64,000 nucleotides of DNA from JAJFHI01 sp050633705 (GCA_050633705.1 JBOEGZ010000020.1:142362-206361), one strand, 5' to 3'. Shown: positions 54,828-63,740, numbered from the stretch's first letter. Made by a program: numbers and translations. The notes: generated by a model from the letters alone, not told the origin.

Positions 54828-55361
54828 TCACATCACAGTCATGCTTTGCATGTTGCTATCGACCTGAACGCGAACTTTTTGATTTAACAAATTCATTAAA
54901 ACGAGCATGCGTTCATTGTCGCGAAGCTCAATTATTTTTCCAACCAACCCCGTCAACGGGCCTCTCTCCAGTTTTATCTTCTGACCTACGCCGTAGGGAC
55001 TGGATGGTTTTGTGATAACCCCATTTTGTTCGCGCCACTTCATTTCCTCAATAAATGCACCATTAAGCAAGCTCGGCTTCGCCCCTTGGCGCACAACCGA
55101 GCGGACGGCGTAAGTTGAAAGGATGGGACGCCAACGTTGTGCTGGATTATATTCAACAAATACATATGACGGGAACATTGGACGGCTTGCATCACGAGTT
55201 CGGCGCGCATGGCGAATGCGTTGCACCAGCATTGGACAGTAAACATTGAAATTCTGACGGCGCAGATTGGCGATCGCTTCTTTTTCACGTCGTGGATGGG
55301 TTTGCACAACGAGCCATGAAGCATGAGATACGGGATAGGACTGGGCAAAGTGAAAATGCAT
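54828..55361 (-). CDS. NusG-family transcription antiterminator (RfaH-like)
   Basis: A 177-residue specialised NusG paralogue. The NGN domain spans about residues 15-110: WLVVQTHPRREKEAIANLRRQNFNVYCPM, then FPSYVFVEYNP and AVRSVVRQG. The KOW domain is at 120-170 (YGVGQKIKLERGPLTGLVGKI). RfaH-type paralogues load onto RNA polymerase at an ops element in the leader of long polysaccharide operons and suppress termination and polarity. Its position at the end of the exopolysaccharide locus, only four bases past the last glycosyltransferase stop and convergent with it, fits that role. The ops-like sequence at 40533 is a candidate target. Housekeeping nusG would sit by secE/rplK, which are absent. 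Confidence 0.9.
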   Translation of the reverse strand: MHFHFAQSYPVSHASWLVVQTHPRREKEAIANLRRQNFNVYCPMLVQRIRHARRTRDASRPMFPSYVFVEYNPAQRWRPILSTYAVRSVVRQGAKPSLLNGAFIEEMKWREQNGVITKPSSPYGVGQKIKLERGPLTGLVGKIIELRDNERMLVLMNLLNQKVRVQVDSNMQSMTVM

Positions 55362-56355
55362 TTACGGCCAATGCGTTATTGAATTTTGCAGCAAATATTT
55401 TGGATCGTACAAAACACTGGTAAATCGAAATCACTTTCGCAGCCTAAGGCATACGCTCGCGATCAAATCAGCCAGGCGAGACCCGTCTCGCAATAGTTTG
55501 CCTTAAAATTCGCTTCGTGCGTGGAAAAAATTCGCGCCCCAGTTTTTTCCACTCTTCACACGCGGTTACTCATCATCAAAAGAGCAGCGTGCCCGAGAGA
55601 CAACCGTTTCTGGCGAACAGGAGGGATGTAAATTGCGCGATGCGATCGTTCCCAGATCTCGGTCGCGCAAAAATCCGTCAGAGTTATCTGAGCCAAGTCT
55701 ATCACTTGCAAACTCCTGCCCGCATTCTGGGCAAGCATAGGTCGTGCCTGCGCAACTGCCAGATCGGACCGGCACCCAATGCGTGGAGTTTTGCGCTGGA
55801 AGCGCGCACTCGTGCTCACAGACCACCCAGGAGCGCCATACTAGAGAGCCCATGCGATTCAAGAACTTCAATGGGTTGAGACCCAACCACATAACAGCAT
55901 GCTCCAAGCAAGAAACGGTTTTCCAGGTGCTAAAATCACGTGCAAAAAACCGCAAAACAGCAAGATCCCAATTCCTGCACTCCAGACCGGTCCCGCACGC
56001 CAAATTAGCTACGAAAACGGCGCAACCTATGGGTGTATTTCTATGGTATACTACCTGTGCATTGCCACGCAACTGAAGAATTAAAACCGTCCCCATTCCA
56101 TCACCAGAAAACATGAGACACCCGCAACAAAGCCGTTTCCTCGCACTTCAAATTTTCCAAGAACAAATGGTGCGTTGAATTCGCCAGACTATGAATTCAG
56201 GCTCAAACACGGGCATCTGTGGGCCAACGACTTGGCGATCAGTCAAACCAGTAGACTTGTTGTCAGGCAAAGCGGGGTCACGCCAAATCTATCGCAAATT
56301 GGCACAGAGGGCAGGCATTGGTTCCACTACCCACAAATTAGATTTCACCTCACAT
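55362..56355. other. about 1 kb without a recognised gene
   Basis: This stretch between the antiterminator gene and the cytochrome cluster has several overlapping open frames on both strands. The longest is on the minus strand at 55566-56114 (182 codons). That frame has an odd composition (many Cys, Trp and Arg), a CPECGQEF zinc-ribbon-like spot and no clear start context. The opposite strand is open across much of the same stretch. This looks like decayed or non-coding DNA at the edge of the exopolysaccharide locus. The antiterminator promoter should lie near 55365-55450. No inverted-repeat ends, transposase or RNA gene were recognised. Confidence 0.45.
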
Positions 56356-56760
56356 CTAATTAGCAGCGCCGACATACTTTCCAGAACCAACCGGCGCCAA
56401 CTCATCGATGTAGGCCAGTAGTGCCGTCATATCGTCACGGGAAAACATAAATGCTGGCATTTCGTCGTGCCCTTCGATCGCGCCAGACTTAGCCGCCTCG
56501 AGCAACATTGCGATTGGAAAGCGTTTGTGTAAGTCACGAAAGGCGGTCTCAGAATTAACGCGGGTCGGACTATCATCATGTCGACCAACGGCATGACAAA
56601 CACCACAATGCGCGACGGCAAGCTTACGGCCATGATCAATTTCGTTGCCAACAGCCGGTGTCGATTGAACACCTGCCATTGCCGTGGCAAAACCGAAACA
56701 TAAAACGACAAATCTTATATGTCCGTCCAAGCCGGAACGGCAAAAAATTTTCATAGTCAT
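56356..56760 (-). CDS. small monohaem c-type cytochrome
   Basis: A 134-residue exported cytochrome. A leader covers about 1-39 with a hydrophobic core at 16-31. The haem site is CGVCH (C52, C55, H56), the axial ligand probably M101 in HDEMPAF, and the last helix MTALLAYIDEL. The pattern from haem to C-terminus closely parallels the cytochrome domains at 29869 and 57694. It is the third gene of a leftward cytochrome cluster and lies 80 bases after the dihaem gene. It would act in the periplasm as an electron carrier. Confidence 0.87.
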   Translation of the reverse strand: MTMKIFCRSGLDGHIRFVVLCFGFATAMAGVQSTPAVGNEIDHGRKLAVAHCGVCHAVGRHDDSPTRVNSETAFRDLHKRFPIAMLLEAAKSGAIEGHDEMPAFMFSRDDMTALLAYIDELAPVGSGKYVGAAN

Positions 56761-56840
56761 GCATCACGTCTTTACAACTGACACCTAATTCTTAGCAATA
56801 TTGACCACCAGCGTGCGCACTAAGCCCAGTACAAAACTGA

Positions 56841-57677
56841 CTACTGTGGATCAAGCGTCTGTAAGTAAGCAACAAGATCACCGATATCGTCTAGTTCCAT
56901 AGACCGCAACGACAACATATCAGCACTGGTCACACCGTTTCTAATCTTGTGAACAACACGAGCTGGACTGTGACGCGACAACCAGCCAAGCGAAGAGCCA
57001 CTGCCTTCCTCGCTGTAGAGTGGAGCTTTACCATCAGGCTGGTGACACCGACTGCAAACACCTTCATAGATGTCTTTACCCTTCTTCGGATCTCCTTTTG
57101 CCTTGCTACCCGGACCAATAATCTGACTGAGGTCATGCTGACCGGCGCTTAGAAACAACGCCAATGCCTTAAGTTCTTTCTTTGACAGTGGGGTCACAAG
57201 CTTTCGATGGTTTGAATATTTGAGATATTGCTCTATCCGATTTGTTTTCCGGCCAATCACCGCCCTGAGATTAGCAAAACGCCCCTTAATCTCTTGCTGT
57301 CCAAGATGTCCATCACGACCAACATAGTCCCAACCATGACACGATTTACAGCGCCACGTCTCAACGTCGGGAACTTTTGGGTTCTTGGGGTAAAGCCCAT
57401 AACGTCCGGTGGGCACTTTCGCACCAACGACAGCCCATGTATTATCGTAAAGACGACCACCTAGGCTGATCGTTGCCGCATCTCCCGACTGTGTTTTCGC
57501 GGCGGCTTTTTCCTCCGCCCCAGCTTGCCAGGGCTGAAAAAGCGTCACCCACAACAAGACGAAGAGGAAATTAGCACGTAAGTGGCGTTTTCCTTTTTGT
57601 GTTGCGACTGGCTGAATGCCCGCCTTTGATCCAAACCATTGCTTTTTATGAGATGTTCGAACGGGTAAGAATAACAT
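56841..57677 (-). CDS. dihaem c-type cytochrome
   Basis: A 278-residue exported protein with two haem sites, CKSCH (C110, C113, H114) and CSRCH (C208, C211, H212). The leader is long: about 34 basic and polar residues precede a hydrophobic segment at 35-53, so the true start may be internal or the protein may stay anchored. The first domain opens SLGGRLYDNTWAVVGAKVPTG and WRCKSCHGWDYVGRDGH, a recognisable bacterial cytochrome family with this WRCKxCHGWDY hallmark. The second domain is a class I fold ending DIGDLVAYLQTLDP. Its partner is unknown. It lies 16 bases downstream of the TPR-cytochrome gene. Confidence 0.86.
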   Translation of the reverse strand: MLFLPVRTSHKKQWFGSKAGIQPVATQKGKRHLRANFLFVLLWVTLFQPWQAGAEEKAAAKTQSGDAATISLGGRLYDNTWAVVGAKVPTGRYGLYPKNPKVPDVETWRCKSCHGWDYVGRDGHLGQQEIKGRFANLRAVIGRKTNRIEQYLKYSNHRKLVTPLSKKELKALALFLSAGQHDLSQIIGPGSKAKGDPKKGKDIYEGVCSRCHQPDGKAPLYSEEGSGSSLGWLSRHSPARVVHKIRNGVTSADMLSLRSMELDDIGDLVAYLQTLDPQ

Positions 57678-57693
57678 GTTGCAGGTCCCTTGA

Positions 57694-58683
57694 TTAAGGT
57701 GTTGGGGTAAGGCTGTGGACGTATGCGACGATCTTATCGATCTGGGATGGAGACAACGCGTACTTTGGCATCACGTCATGTGGCGCTGCGATCCCTTTTG
57801 TGAATGGCTCTCTAAGGGCCAGTAAGGGATGGCGTTGCTGTATTGTTCGAAATGGCGGCGCCTTGGGATTTGGGCTCTTACCTTTTTGCTCGATTGAGTG
57901 ACACCAGGCACAGTTTTTCTCAACCAGCTTTTTACCTTGTTCCATGCTCTTTTTCAGGTCCACCCCGTATTGGGAGTGGCCAAGACGATCTAATCCGGCT
58001 TTCGCACCGGTCAATGTTGGATCAAGAGTGACGGCTCTCGTAAAGTCAGCAATTGCCTTTTTCTTTTCTCCCAACGCTTCATGGGCATAACCTCGATTTG
58101 CATAGGCCAACGCATAAATCGGGTTTTTATTCAATGCTGCACTGTAGTCTTCGATCGCGCGGCCCTCGTCACCTTTTTTTCGATAGGCAAGGCCACGGTT
58201 GTTTAACGCAACCACGTTGTTTGGGTTCAGCCCAAGAACCAAGTTGAAATCTGAAATAGCTGCATCAAAATTGTTGCCGACGACATAGGCATAACCACGA
58301 GAGACGAGGAAATCTTGCGATCTCGGTTTTAGACGTAGTGCGCTCGTCAAATCATCGATCGCCTTCTTCGTCTCGCCAATGGCCAAATGTACGTGGGCGC
58401 GATTAGCGAAGGCAACGGCATCGTCAGGCTTCATCCTAAGGGCGATATTCAGGTCGCGCAGCGCCTCTTTGTTGGCACCGGCCTTGGCGCGAATGTATCC
58501 CCTTATGCGATGGGCAACAGCCTTTAGCGCCTGTGATTTATTCACGTCATCAATGAGCTTCGTACAAGCCGCAAGTCGCGCACTTAAGTTTCGGTCCTGA
58601 CCGCAAACACGTTCATCGTCGGCGCTACAAACCATCATTCCGGCAATAAGACCACCAACAGCAAGCAAAATTCTTTTGAGCAT
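57694..58683 (-). CDS. TPR-repeat protein fused to a C-terminal cytochrome c domain
   Basis: A 329-residue exported protein. After a signal peptide (about 1-21) come roughly five TPR units from about 55 to 235, with clear repeat signs such as AIDDLTSALRLKPRSQDFLVSRGYA and AIADFTRAVTLDPTLTGA. A monohaem domain follows with CAWCH (C258, C261, H262) and a probable axial methionine M305 in HDVMPKYAL. The TPR part suggests docking to other periplasmic proteins. It is first in the leftward cytochrome cluster and diverges from the molybdopterin oxidoreductase gene across 300 bases. This domain combination is uncommon in my experience. Confidence 0.86.
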   Translation of the reverse strand: MLKRILLAVGGLIAGMMVCSADDERVCGQDRNLSARLAACTKLIDDVNKSQALKAVAHRIRGYIRAKAGANKEALRDLNIALRMKPDDAVAFANRAHVHLAIGETKKAIDDLTSALRLKPRSQDFLVSRGYAYVVGNNFDAAISDFNLVLGLNPNNVVALNNRGLAYRKKGDEGRAIEDYSAALNKNPIYALAYANRGYAHEALGEKKKAIADFTRAVTLDPTLTGAKAGLDRLGHSQYGVDLKKSMEQGKKLVEKNCAWCHSIEQKGKSPNPKAPPFRTIQQRHPLLALREPFTKGIAAPHDVMPKYALSPSQIDKIVAYVHSLTPTP

Positions 58684-58983
58684 GGCTCCCTCCTCACCTC
58701 ACCCTAAATGGGGCAGACGGAGATTGCCTTGATTGAGGTCATTGCCATGGCGTGATCAATAAGCTCGGTCGATGTTGGGGGTGAACAATGGAGAGGCGAA
58801 CGATGGGGCTGAACAAATCTCCCAATGATTGGCTTTAGGCCCCACGTCCAATCAAAACCGGCTTGATTGCTTGGCAAGATGTCGCCCAGCGGCCTGAACA
58901 ATTCGCTCCATTATCTAAGTGTATGTCCTGCCATCTCAATTGTGTAATATTGGCCGCAACACGACCACTTTGGAGCCGCTGAA
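58684..58983. promoter_or_regulatory. divergent region between cytochrome cluster and molybdoenzyme gene
   Basis: Three hundred bases between two divergent start codons. TTGAT-TGAG-GTCAT at 58729-58742 matches the FNR consensus at eight of ten positions. If centred at -41.5 for the leftward genes it predicts a start near 58694, only 11 bases before the TPR-cytochrome ATG. TAGGGT would be a weak -10. This is a tentative site. No other structured element was seen. Confidence 0.35.
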
Positions 58984-61308
58984 ATGAGCAACCACGAAGA
59001 CCTCCCACTCACCAGTACCCATTGGGGGACATACAGGGTTGAAACGCGTGAAGGCAAAGTCACAGCACTCCATAGTTTCGAACGAGACCCCGATCCCTCT
59101 CCGATCGGTCAAGGTATCGTCGATGTCCTTGATGGTCCGACGCGGATCACGTCTCCAATGGTGCGCAAGAGTTGGCTCGAAAAAGGACCTGGTGCGAAAA
59201 CCGAAAAACGCGGTTGTGAAGCCTTTGTCAGTGTGTCGTGGGAAAGGGCTGAACAACTGGTGGCGGAAGAACTCGATCGGGTTCGACGTGAATTTGGCAA
59301 CGAATCCATTTTCGCCGGCTCATATGGTTGGTCCAGCGCTGGCCGCTTCCATCACGCGCAAAGCCAACTCCACCGGTTCCTCAACTGCATCGGCGGCTAT
59401 ACACGATCCGTCAATACCTATAGCTTTGCCGCCGCTGAAGTCGTGGTCCCCCATGTCCTTGGAAGCTACCGCGACTACGTTTACGTTGCCACGAGCTGGC
59501 GTTCAATCGTGGAAAATTCTGATCTGTTTGTCGCCTTCGGCGGTGTTCCATTAAAAAATGGACAAATTGGTCAAGGTGGCGTTGGGCAACATTGTCAACG
59601 CGAGTCCGTTCTTCGCGCTGCAGAAGCTGGCGTCTCATTTGTCAACGTCTCACCATTACGCTCGGACGTTTTGGACGACGTGAATGGCCAATGGCTTGCT
59701 GCACGCCCTTCGACAGATACGGCGATTTTACTCGCCATCGCACATACGCTTTTCACAGAACGCCTGCATGACCAAACGTTTTTAGATCACTACACCATCG
59801 GTTTCGAAAAATTTTCTGCCTACCTGATCGGTGAAACGGATGGGATTGAAAAAGATGCAAATTGGGCGGCACAGATTAGCGAAATTTCTGCCGACGCAAT
59901 TCGCAATTTGGCCCGGCGCATGGCGTCATCACGAACCATGATATCGGTCAGCTGGTCCCTTACTCGTCAAGACCACGGGGAACAAACCTTTTGGTCTGCA
60001 ATCACAGTTGCAGCGATGCTTGGTCAGATTGGTCTGCCCGGTGGCGGAATCGGGTTTGGATATAGTGCCGTCAATACAATTGGTCGCGACGTCACGTCTC
60101 TTCCTGCGGCAGCTTTTCCGCAAGGGCAAAACCCGGTTGATAAATTCATTCCAGTTGCGCGCATCGCTGATATGTTGCTCAACCCAGGTGCGCCATTTGA
60201 CTATAATGGGCAGCAACACACCTATCCCGATGCCCGCATTGTTTACTGGGCAGGTGGCAACCCTTTCCATCATCACCAAGATCTCAATCGCCTGCTCCAG
60301 GCCTGGCGCAAACCTGAAACAGTTATCGTACATGAGTGGTGTTGGAACGCCCTTGCCAAGCATGCTGACATCGTCCTGCCGTGCACAACGTCACTTGAGC
60401 GAACTGACCTGGCCCTAACCTCGCGCGACCCTTATCTGGTCTACATGGAACAAGCCAGTAAACCTGCTGGCGAAAGCCGCAATGACTATGACATTTTTCG
60501 CGGTATCGCGCGGCGAATGGGGGTCGATGATGACTTTAGTGAAGGACGAGACGACACCGATTGGATTCGCTGGATTTATGACCAAACACGCCAACGCGCG
60601 GCGCAGAGCCGGCTAGAACTACCGTCACTGAAAGACCTCAGACAAAAGCGCTGGTTCAAGATTGATGGCACAGGCGAACCAAATATCATGCTGAAATCTT
60701 TCCGCGATGATCCCATTGCAAATCCGCTAAAAACACCCAGCGGGAAAATTGAAATTTATTCCCAGACCATCGCGCAATTTGGTTATAATGATTGCCCTGG
60801 TCATCCCACCTGGATGGAACCTGTTGAATGGCTCGGCTTAGACAACAAACCGTTCCCACTGCATCTCATTTCAAATCAGCCAACGACAAAATTGCATTCG
60901 CAATTGGATCACGGCAGTCATTCGAGAGCCGCAAAAATAAATGGACGGGAACCGATCAAACTGCACCCCGATGACGCGAAATCGCGCAAGATTGAAACGG
61001 GTCATTTGGTTCGGGTGTTCAACGATCGGGGCGCGTGTTTATGCGCGGCAGTCATCGACGATCAAATCAGACCAGGCGTCGCCCAAATGAGCACAGGTGC
61101 TTGGTTTGATCCAACCGACCCTGAAAAATCAGACAGACTGTGCAAGCATGGAAATGCCAATGTATTGACAAAGGACAAAGGAACCTCGCGCTTGGCGCAA
61201 GGGCCAATTGCACATTCATGCTTGGTCGAGGTTGAGCGCTACGTCGCCTCGCCCCCTGTGGTTACAGCTTTTGACCCGCCGGAAATCCTCAAAGAAACGA
61301 ACCGCTAG
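58984..61308 (+). CDS. molybdopterin S-/N-oxide reductase (BisC/DMSO reductase type, no Tat leader)
   Basis: A 774-residue bis-MGD molybdoenzyme of the DMSO reductase type III group (DorA, TorA, BisC). It lacks a Tat signal and an N-terminal [4Fe-4S] motif, as in cytoplasmic BisC. Counting from Met1, SYGW gives Y114 and W116, and TYS gives S147, the same numbers and spacing as the active-site Tyr114, Trp116 and molybdenum ligand Ser147 of Rhodobacter DMSO reductase. Other cofactor-contact stretches are YWAGGNPFHHHQDLNRL near 420, HEWCWNALAKHADIVLPC near 450, and LHSQLDHGSHSRAAKINGREP near 640. The substrate may be biotin sulfoxide, methionine sulfoxide or another S- or N-oxide. No chaperone gene is adjacent. 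Confidence 0.9.
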   Translation: MSNHEDLPLTSTHWGTYRVETREGKVTALHSFERDPDPSPIGQGIVDVLDGPTRITSPMVRKSWLEKGPGAKTEKRGCEAFVSVSWERAEQLVAEELDRVRREFGNESIFAGSYGWSSAGRFHHAQSQLHRFLNCIGGYTRSVNTYSFAAAEVVVPHVLGSYRDYVYVATSWRSIVENSDLFVAFGGVPLKNGQIGQGGVGQHCQRESVLRAAEAGVSFVNVSPLRSDVLDDVNGQWLAARPSTDTAILLAIAHTLFTERLHDQTFLDHYTIGFEKFSAYLIGETDGIEKDANWAAQISEISADAIRNLARRMASSRTMISVSWSLTRQDHGEQTFWSAITVAAMLGQIGLPGGGIGFGYSAVNTIGRDVTSLPAAAFPQGQNPVDKFIPVARIADMLLNPGAPFDYNGQQHTYPDARIVYWAGGNPFHHHQDLNRLLQAWRKPETVIVHEWCWNALAKHADIVLPCTTSLERTDLALTSRDPYLVYMEQASKPAGESRNDYDIFRGIARRMGVDDDFSEGRDDTDWIRWIYDQTRQRAAQSRLELPSLKDLRQKRWFKIDGTGEPNIMLKSFRDDPIANPLKTPSGKIEIYSQTIAQFGYNDCPGHPTWMEPVEWLGLDNKPFPLHLISNQPTTKLHSQLDHGSHSRAAKINGREPIKLHPDDAKSRKIETGHLVRVFNDRGACLCAAVIDDQIRPGVAQMSTGAWFDPTDPEKSDRLCKHGNANVLTKDKGTSRLAQGPIAHSCLVEVERYVASPPVVTAFDPPEILKETNR

Positions 61309-61431
61309 CGCAACCCTTCGCGTTTTTTCTCTCAAACATCAGTAGCAATTCTTCAATCACTGCAAACCTCGCACGCACGCAATCGCGAAAGGCATTTCGA
61401 CGAGTGTCGAAAGAACAACCGCTGGCGACAC

Positions 61432-62181
61432 TTATCTGTGAATCACGATCTTTGCTTCATTGGGAACGCCGCGCTCGATTTCGCCAATTTTCGTTTCACA
61501 GCTTTCCTCAAAATCTGTCAGGTAAAACGCACCTTTCTCCGGAAGCATCATAGAAAAGTCTGGCGTGTAGTCCGCTTTGACCACGCCACTTCGTATCGTG
61601 AAGTCAAGGACATGACCGCCCATCGTGCGGTCATCAGAAATAAAATGAAGATGGTATCCCGGCAGATTTATACCGGCCGCGTATTGTGGACACCGAAAAC
61701 CAACAAGCGTTCCTGAGACATCTTTGAATTCGAAAATGGATTCCTTTTTGGCAACTTCGGACAAGGGTGGATACGGTTTTTCCTGTCGTGACACGCTGCG
61801 ACACGTCATTTTCTCAAAGGCCCCGTCTATTCGAATGGCATGGAAAATATTCTTTGTCGGCAGGCGTTTGTCTTCATCGGCCTCAAACCTGCAAAACGTC
61901 ATACTGCGACGAAGCTCATGCGCTTCATTGGCTTCAAACTTGGTTACAACCGCAAAAGGCGTTGTAAGTGAAAAGTTCGGCTGCACAACATCGCCATTAT
62001 CTTTGACCTGGTAGACCCGCCCATCAAGGACCACCATCTCGCCGTCGAGGTGATCAAATGTTCCAATTCCGAAGTCACCATGGGTGAGAAGTTCACTGAG
62101 CGTGACCTCTCCGTCGTAAATGCCATTAAGCAACGCGCTCAAAGTGGAAACCTGTGTCAAGGCGTGTGTTTGATGCCTCAT
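61432..62181 (-). CDS. budA: alpha-acetolactate decarboxylase
   Basis: A 249-residue enzyme that converts 2-acetolactate to acetoin (EC 4.1.1.5). Zinc ligands lie in the motif GYHLHFISDDRTMGGHV, with H177, H179 and H190 when counted from the ATG at 62181. LDGEMVVLDGRVYQ near 45 supplies a conserved Glu, and GTFDHLDGE precedes it. Length matches the family (about 240-260). The frame is open up to 62229, but the ATG at 62181 lies closer to the family start. No acetolactate synthase (budB/alsS) or acetoin dehydrogenase is present in the window, and no export leader is seen. It diverges from the MFS transporter gene. Confidence 0.9.
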   Translation of the reverse strand: MRHQTHALTQVSTLSALLNGIYDGEVTLSELLTHGDFGIGTFDHLDGEMVVLDGRVYQVKDNGDVVQPNFSLTTPFAVVTKFEANEAHELRRSMTFCRFEADEDKRLPTKNIFHAIRIDGAFEKMTCRSVSRQEKPYPPLSEVAKKESIFEFKDVSGTLVGFRCPQYAAGINLPGYHLHFISDDRTMGGHVLDFTIRSGVVKADYTPDFSMMLPEKGAFYLTDFEESCETKIGEIERGVPNEAKIVIHR

Positions 62182-62495
62182 GCTTGGTTTGGCCTCCGAC
62201 CAAAAAACAATGTATCTATCAAAAGACAAATTCAGAACATGCTAAAAATCTCATGCGTCGATTCGTAAAAGTTCGCCCATGAAACTTAGTTGTGTGTGCA
62301 TACCAGCTTGTTGATCGTCTCTTTCGAGCCGTTGCTTTTACTTGATCAATATTGGCATCAGAAAAATAAAAATATTCGTAAGAGTCTTCGAGTAGCGTCA
62401 TTCGCTTCAAAACTCCTGATGTATGTGACGCGAGCTCCTCGACAATACCGCACAACAATTTCCTGATCGCGAAATACAGTTGCAAACCAACAAGA

Positions 62496-63740
62496 ATGGG
62501 TAGACCAATGAACAAACGCCTTCTGGCAGGTGGCCTCTCCGGTAACGTCCTTGAATGGTATGACTTCGCTGTATATGGCTACTTCGCGGCCGTGATCGGA
62601 AAGCAATTTTTTCCAACAGACGACAGCAGTATTTCTCTCATTTTATCACTTGGCGTTTTCGCAATAGGATTCTTAGCGCGTCCTGCCGGTTCAATCATTT
62701 TTGGTCACTTAGGTGACAGGATTGGCCGCAAGCGCGTCCTTGTCTGGTCGACGATGATGATGGCCATTCCATGCACCATGGTCGGATTGTTGCCGACGTA
62801 CGACACCATTGGCTATGCAGCGCCATTCCTGCTCATTGCAATGCGTTTGTTACAAGGTGCCAGCGTCGGAGGAGAATTCACTGGCTCGGTAACCTATCTC
62901 TCAGAACAGGCGAGCCCTGGTAAAAAATATTTTTATGCAAGTTTCACATCAGCAGGTGCATTAATTGGCGTGCTTCTCGGCTCCGCACTTGCCGCCTTAA
63001 TCAATCTTACCCTAACCGCAGAGCAACTTGCAGACTGGGGTTGGCGGGTTCCATTCTTGTTGGGCTCTCTCGTCGGCGTGACGAGTATGCTTACCAGACG
63101 ACAAATGCCTGACGACAATGTTGTTGCCAACTCCGGTGAAGAAGAAAGCCCAATCTTGGTCGCTATAAAACAGCATTGGAAGCTCATGGCCATATGTTCT
63201 GGCATTGCAATCTTCTCTGCAATCAACTTCTACATGGTGTTTGTCTACCTTGCGACGTACATGGTTGATGTATCGGGCATGTCCAAGGCCATGTCGCTGG
63301 AGGTCAACACCATATCCATGATTGTTTTGGTGCCGCTCATTCTCTGTGGCGGTTATCTTGGAGACCGCATTGGTGCCGTCAAAGTCATGCTTGCCAGTGT
63401 CATTGCAATGATCGCCTTAGCTTATCCGTTATTCTGGATGATCGGACACGACAGTGTTGCGCTGGCACTTACCGGACAGATTGGTCTTGCATGTATTATC
63501 GGCCCATACCTAGGTGTTTGCTCGACTTATATGGGAAGCCTGTACGATCGCGACATCCGCATGTCGGGACTTTCCGTCTCCTATAACATCTCGCTCGCGC
63601 TCTTTGGTGGCACCGCCCCTATGGTCGCACATTTGCTAATCGCCGACATTGGCCCATTGAGCACGGCTGGGTATGCGTGTTTCGCGGCGATTGTATCTGG
63701 AACCTGTATTTTGTTAGCCGAACGCATGCGCACCCAATAA
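62496..63740 (+). CDS. MFS transporter, metabolite:H+ symporter (MHS) family
   Basis: A 414-residue, 12-segment MFS carrier. GNVLEWYDFAVYGYFAAVIGKQFFP at the start and LGDRIGRKRVL after the second segment are typical of the MHS group (ProP, KgtP, ShiA), which imports organic acids, osmolytes or similar solutes with protons. MRLLQGASVGGEFTGS in the fourth segment, carrying the GGE motif, supports this. The ATG at 62496 or one four codons later could start translation; neither has a strong ribosome binding site. Its neighbour is acetolactate decarboxylase, but no functional link is proven. Confidence 0.9.
   Translation: MGRPMNKRLLAGGLSGNVLEWYDFAVYGYFAAVIGKQFFPTDDSSISLILSLGVFAIGFLARPAGSIIFGHLGDRIGRKRVLVWSTMMMAIPCTMVGLLPTYDTIGYAAPFLLIAMRLLQGASVGGEFTGSVTYLSEQASPGKKYFYASFTSAGALIGVLLGSALAALINLTLTAEQLADWGWRVPFLLGSLVGVTSMLTRRQMPDDNVVANSGEEESPILVAIKQHWKLMAICSGIAIFSAINFYMVFVYLATYMVDVSGMSKAMSLEVNTISMIVLVPLILCGGYLGDRIGAVKVMLASVIAMIALAYPLFWMIGHDSVALALTGQIGLACIIGPYLGVCSTYMGSLYDRDIRMSGLSVSYNISLALFGGTAPMVAHLLIADIGPLSTAGYACFAAIVSGTCILLAERMRTQ

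Noticed and set aside
55566..56114. 182-codon minus-strand open frame with a CPECGQEF spot
   Set aside because: Composition is unlike the neighbours (many Cys, Trp, Arg), the opposite strand is open across much of the same stretch, there is no good start context and no family pattern beyond one short zinc-ribbon-like motif.
62342..62349. TTGATCAA near the acetolactate decarboxylase/MFS region
   Set aside because: It looks like two FNR half-sites but lacks the four-base spacer, so an FNR dimer would not bind it.
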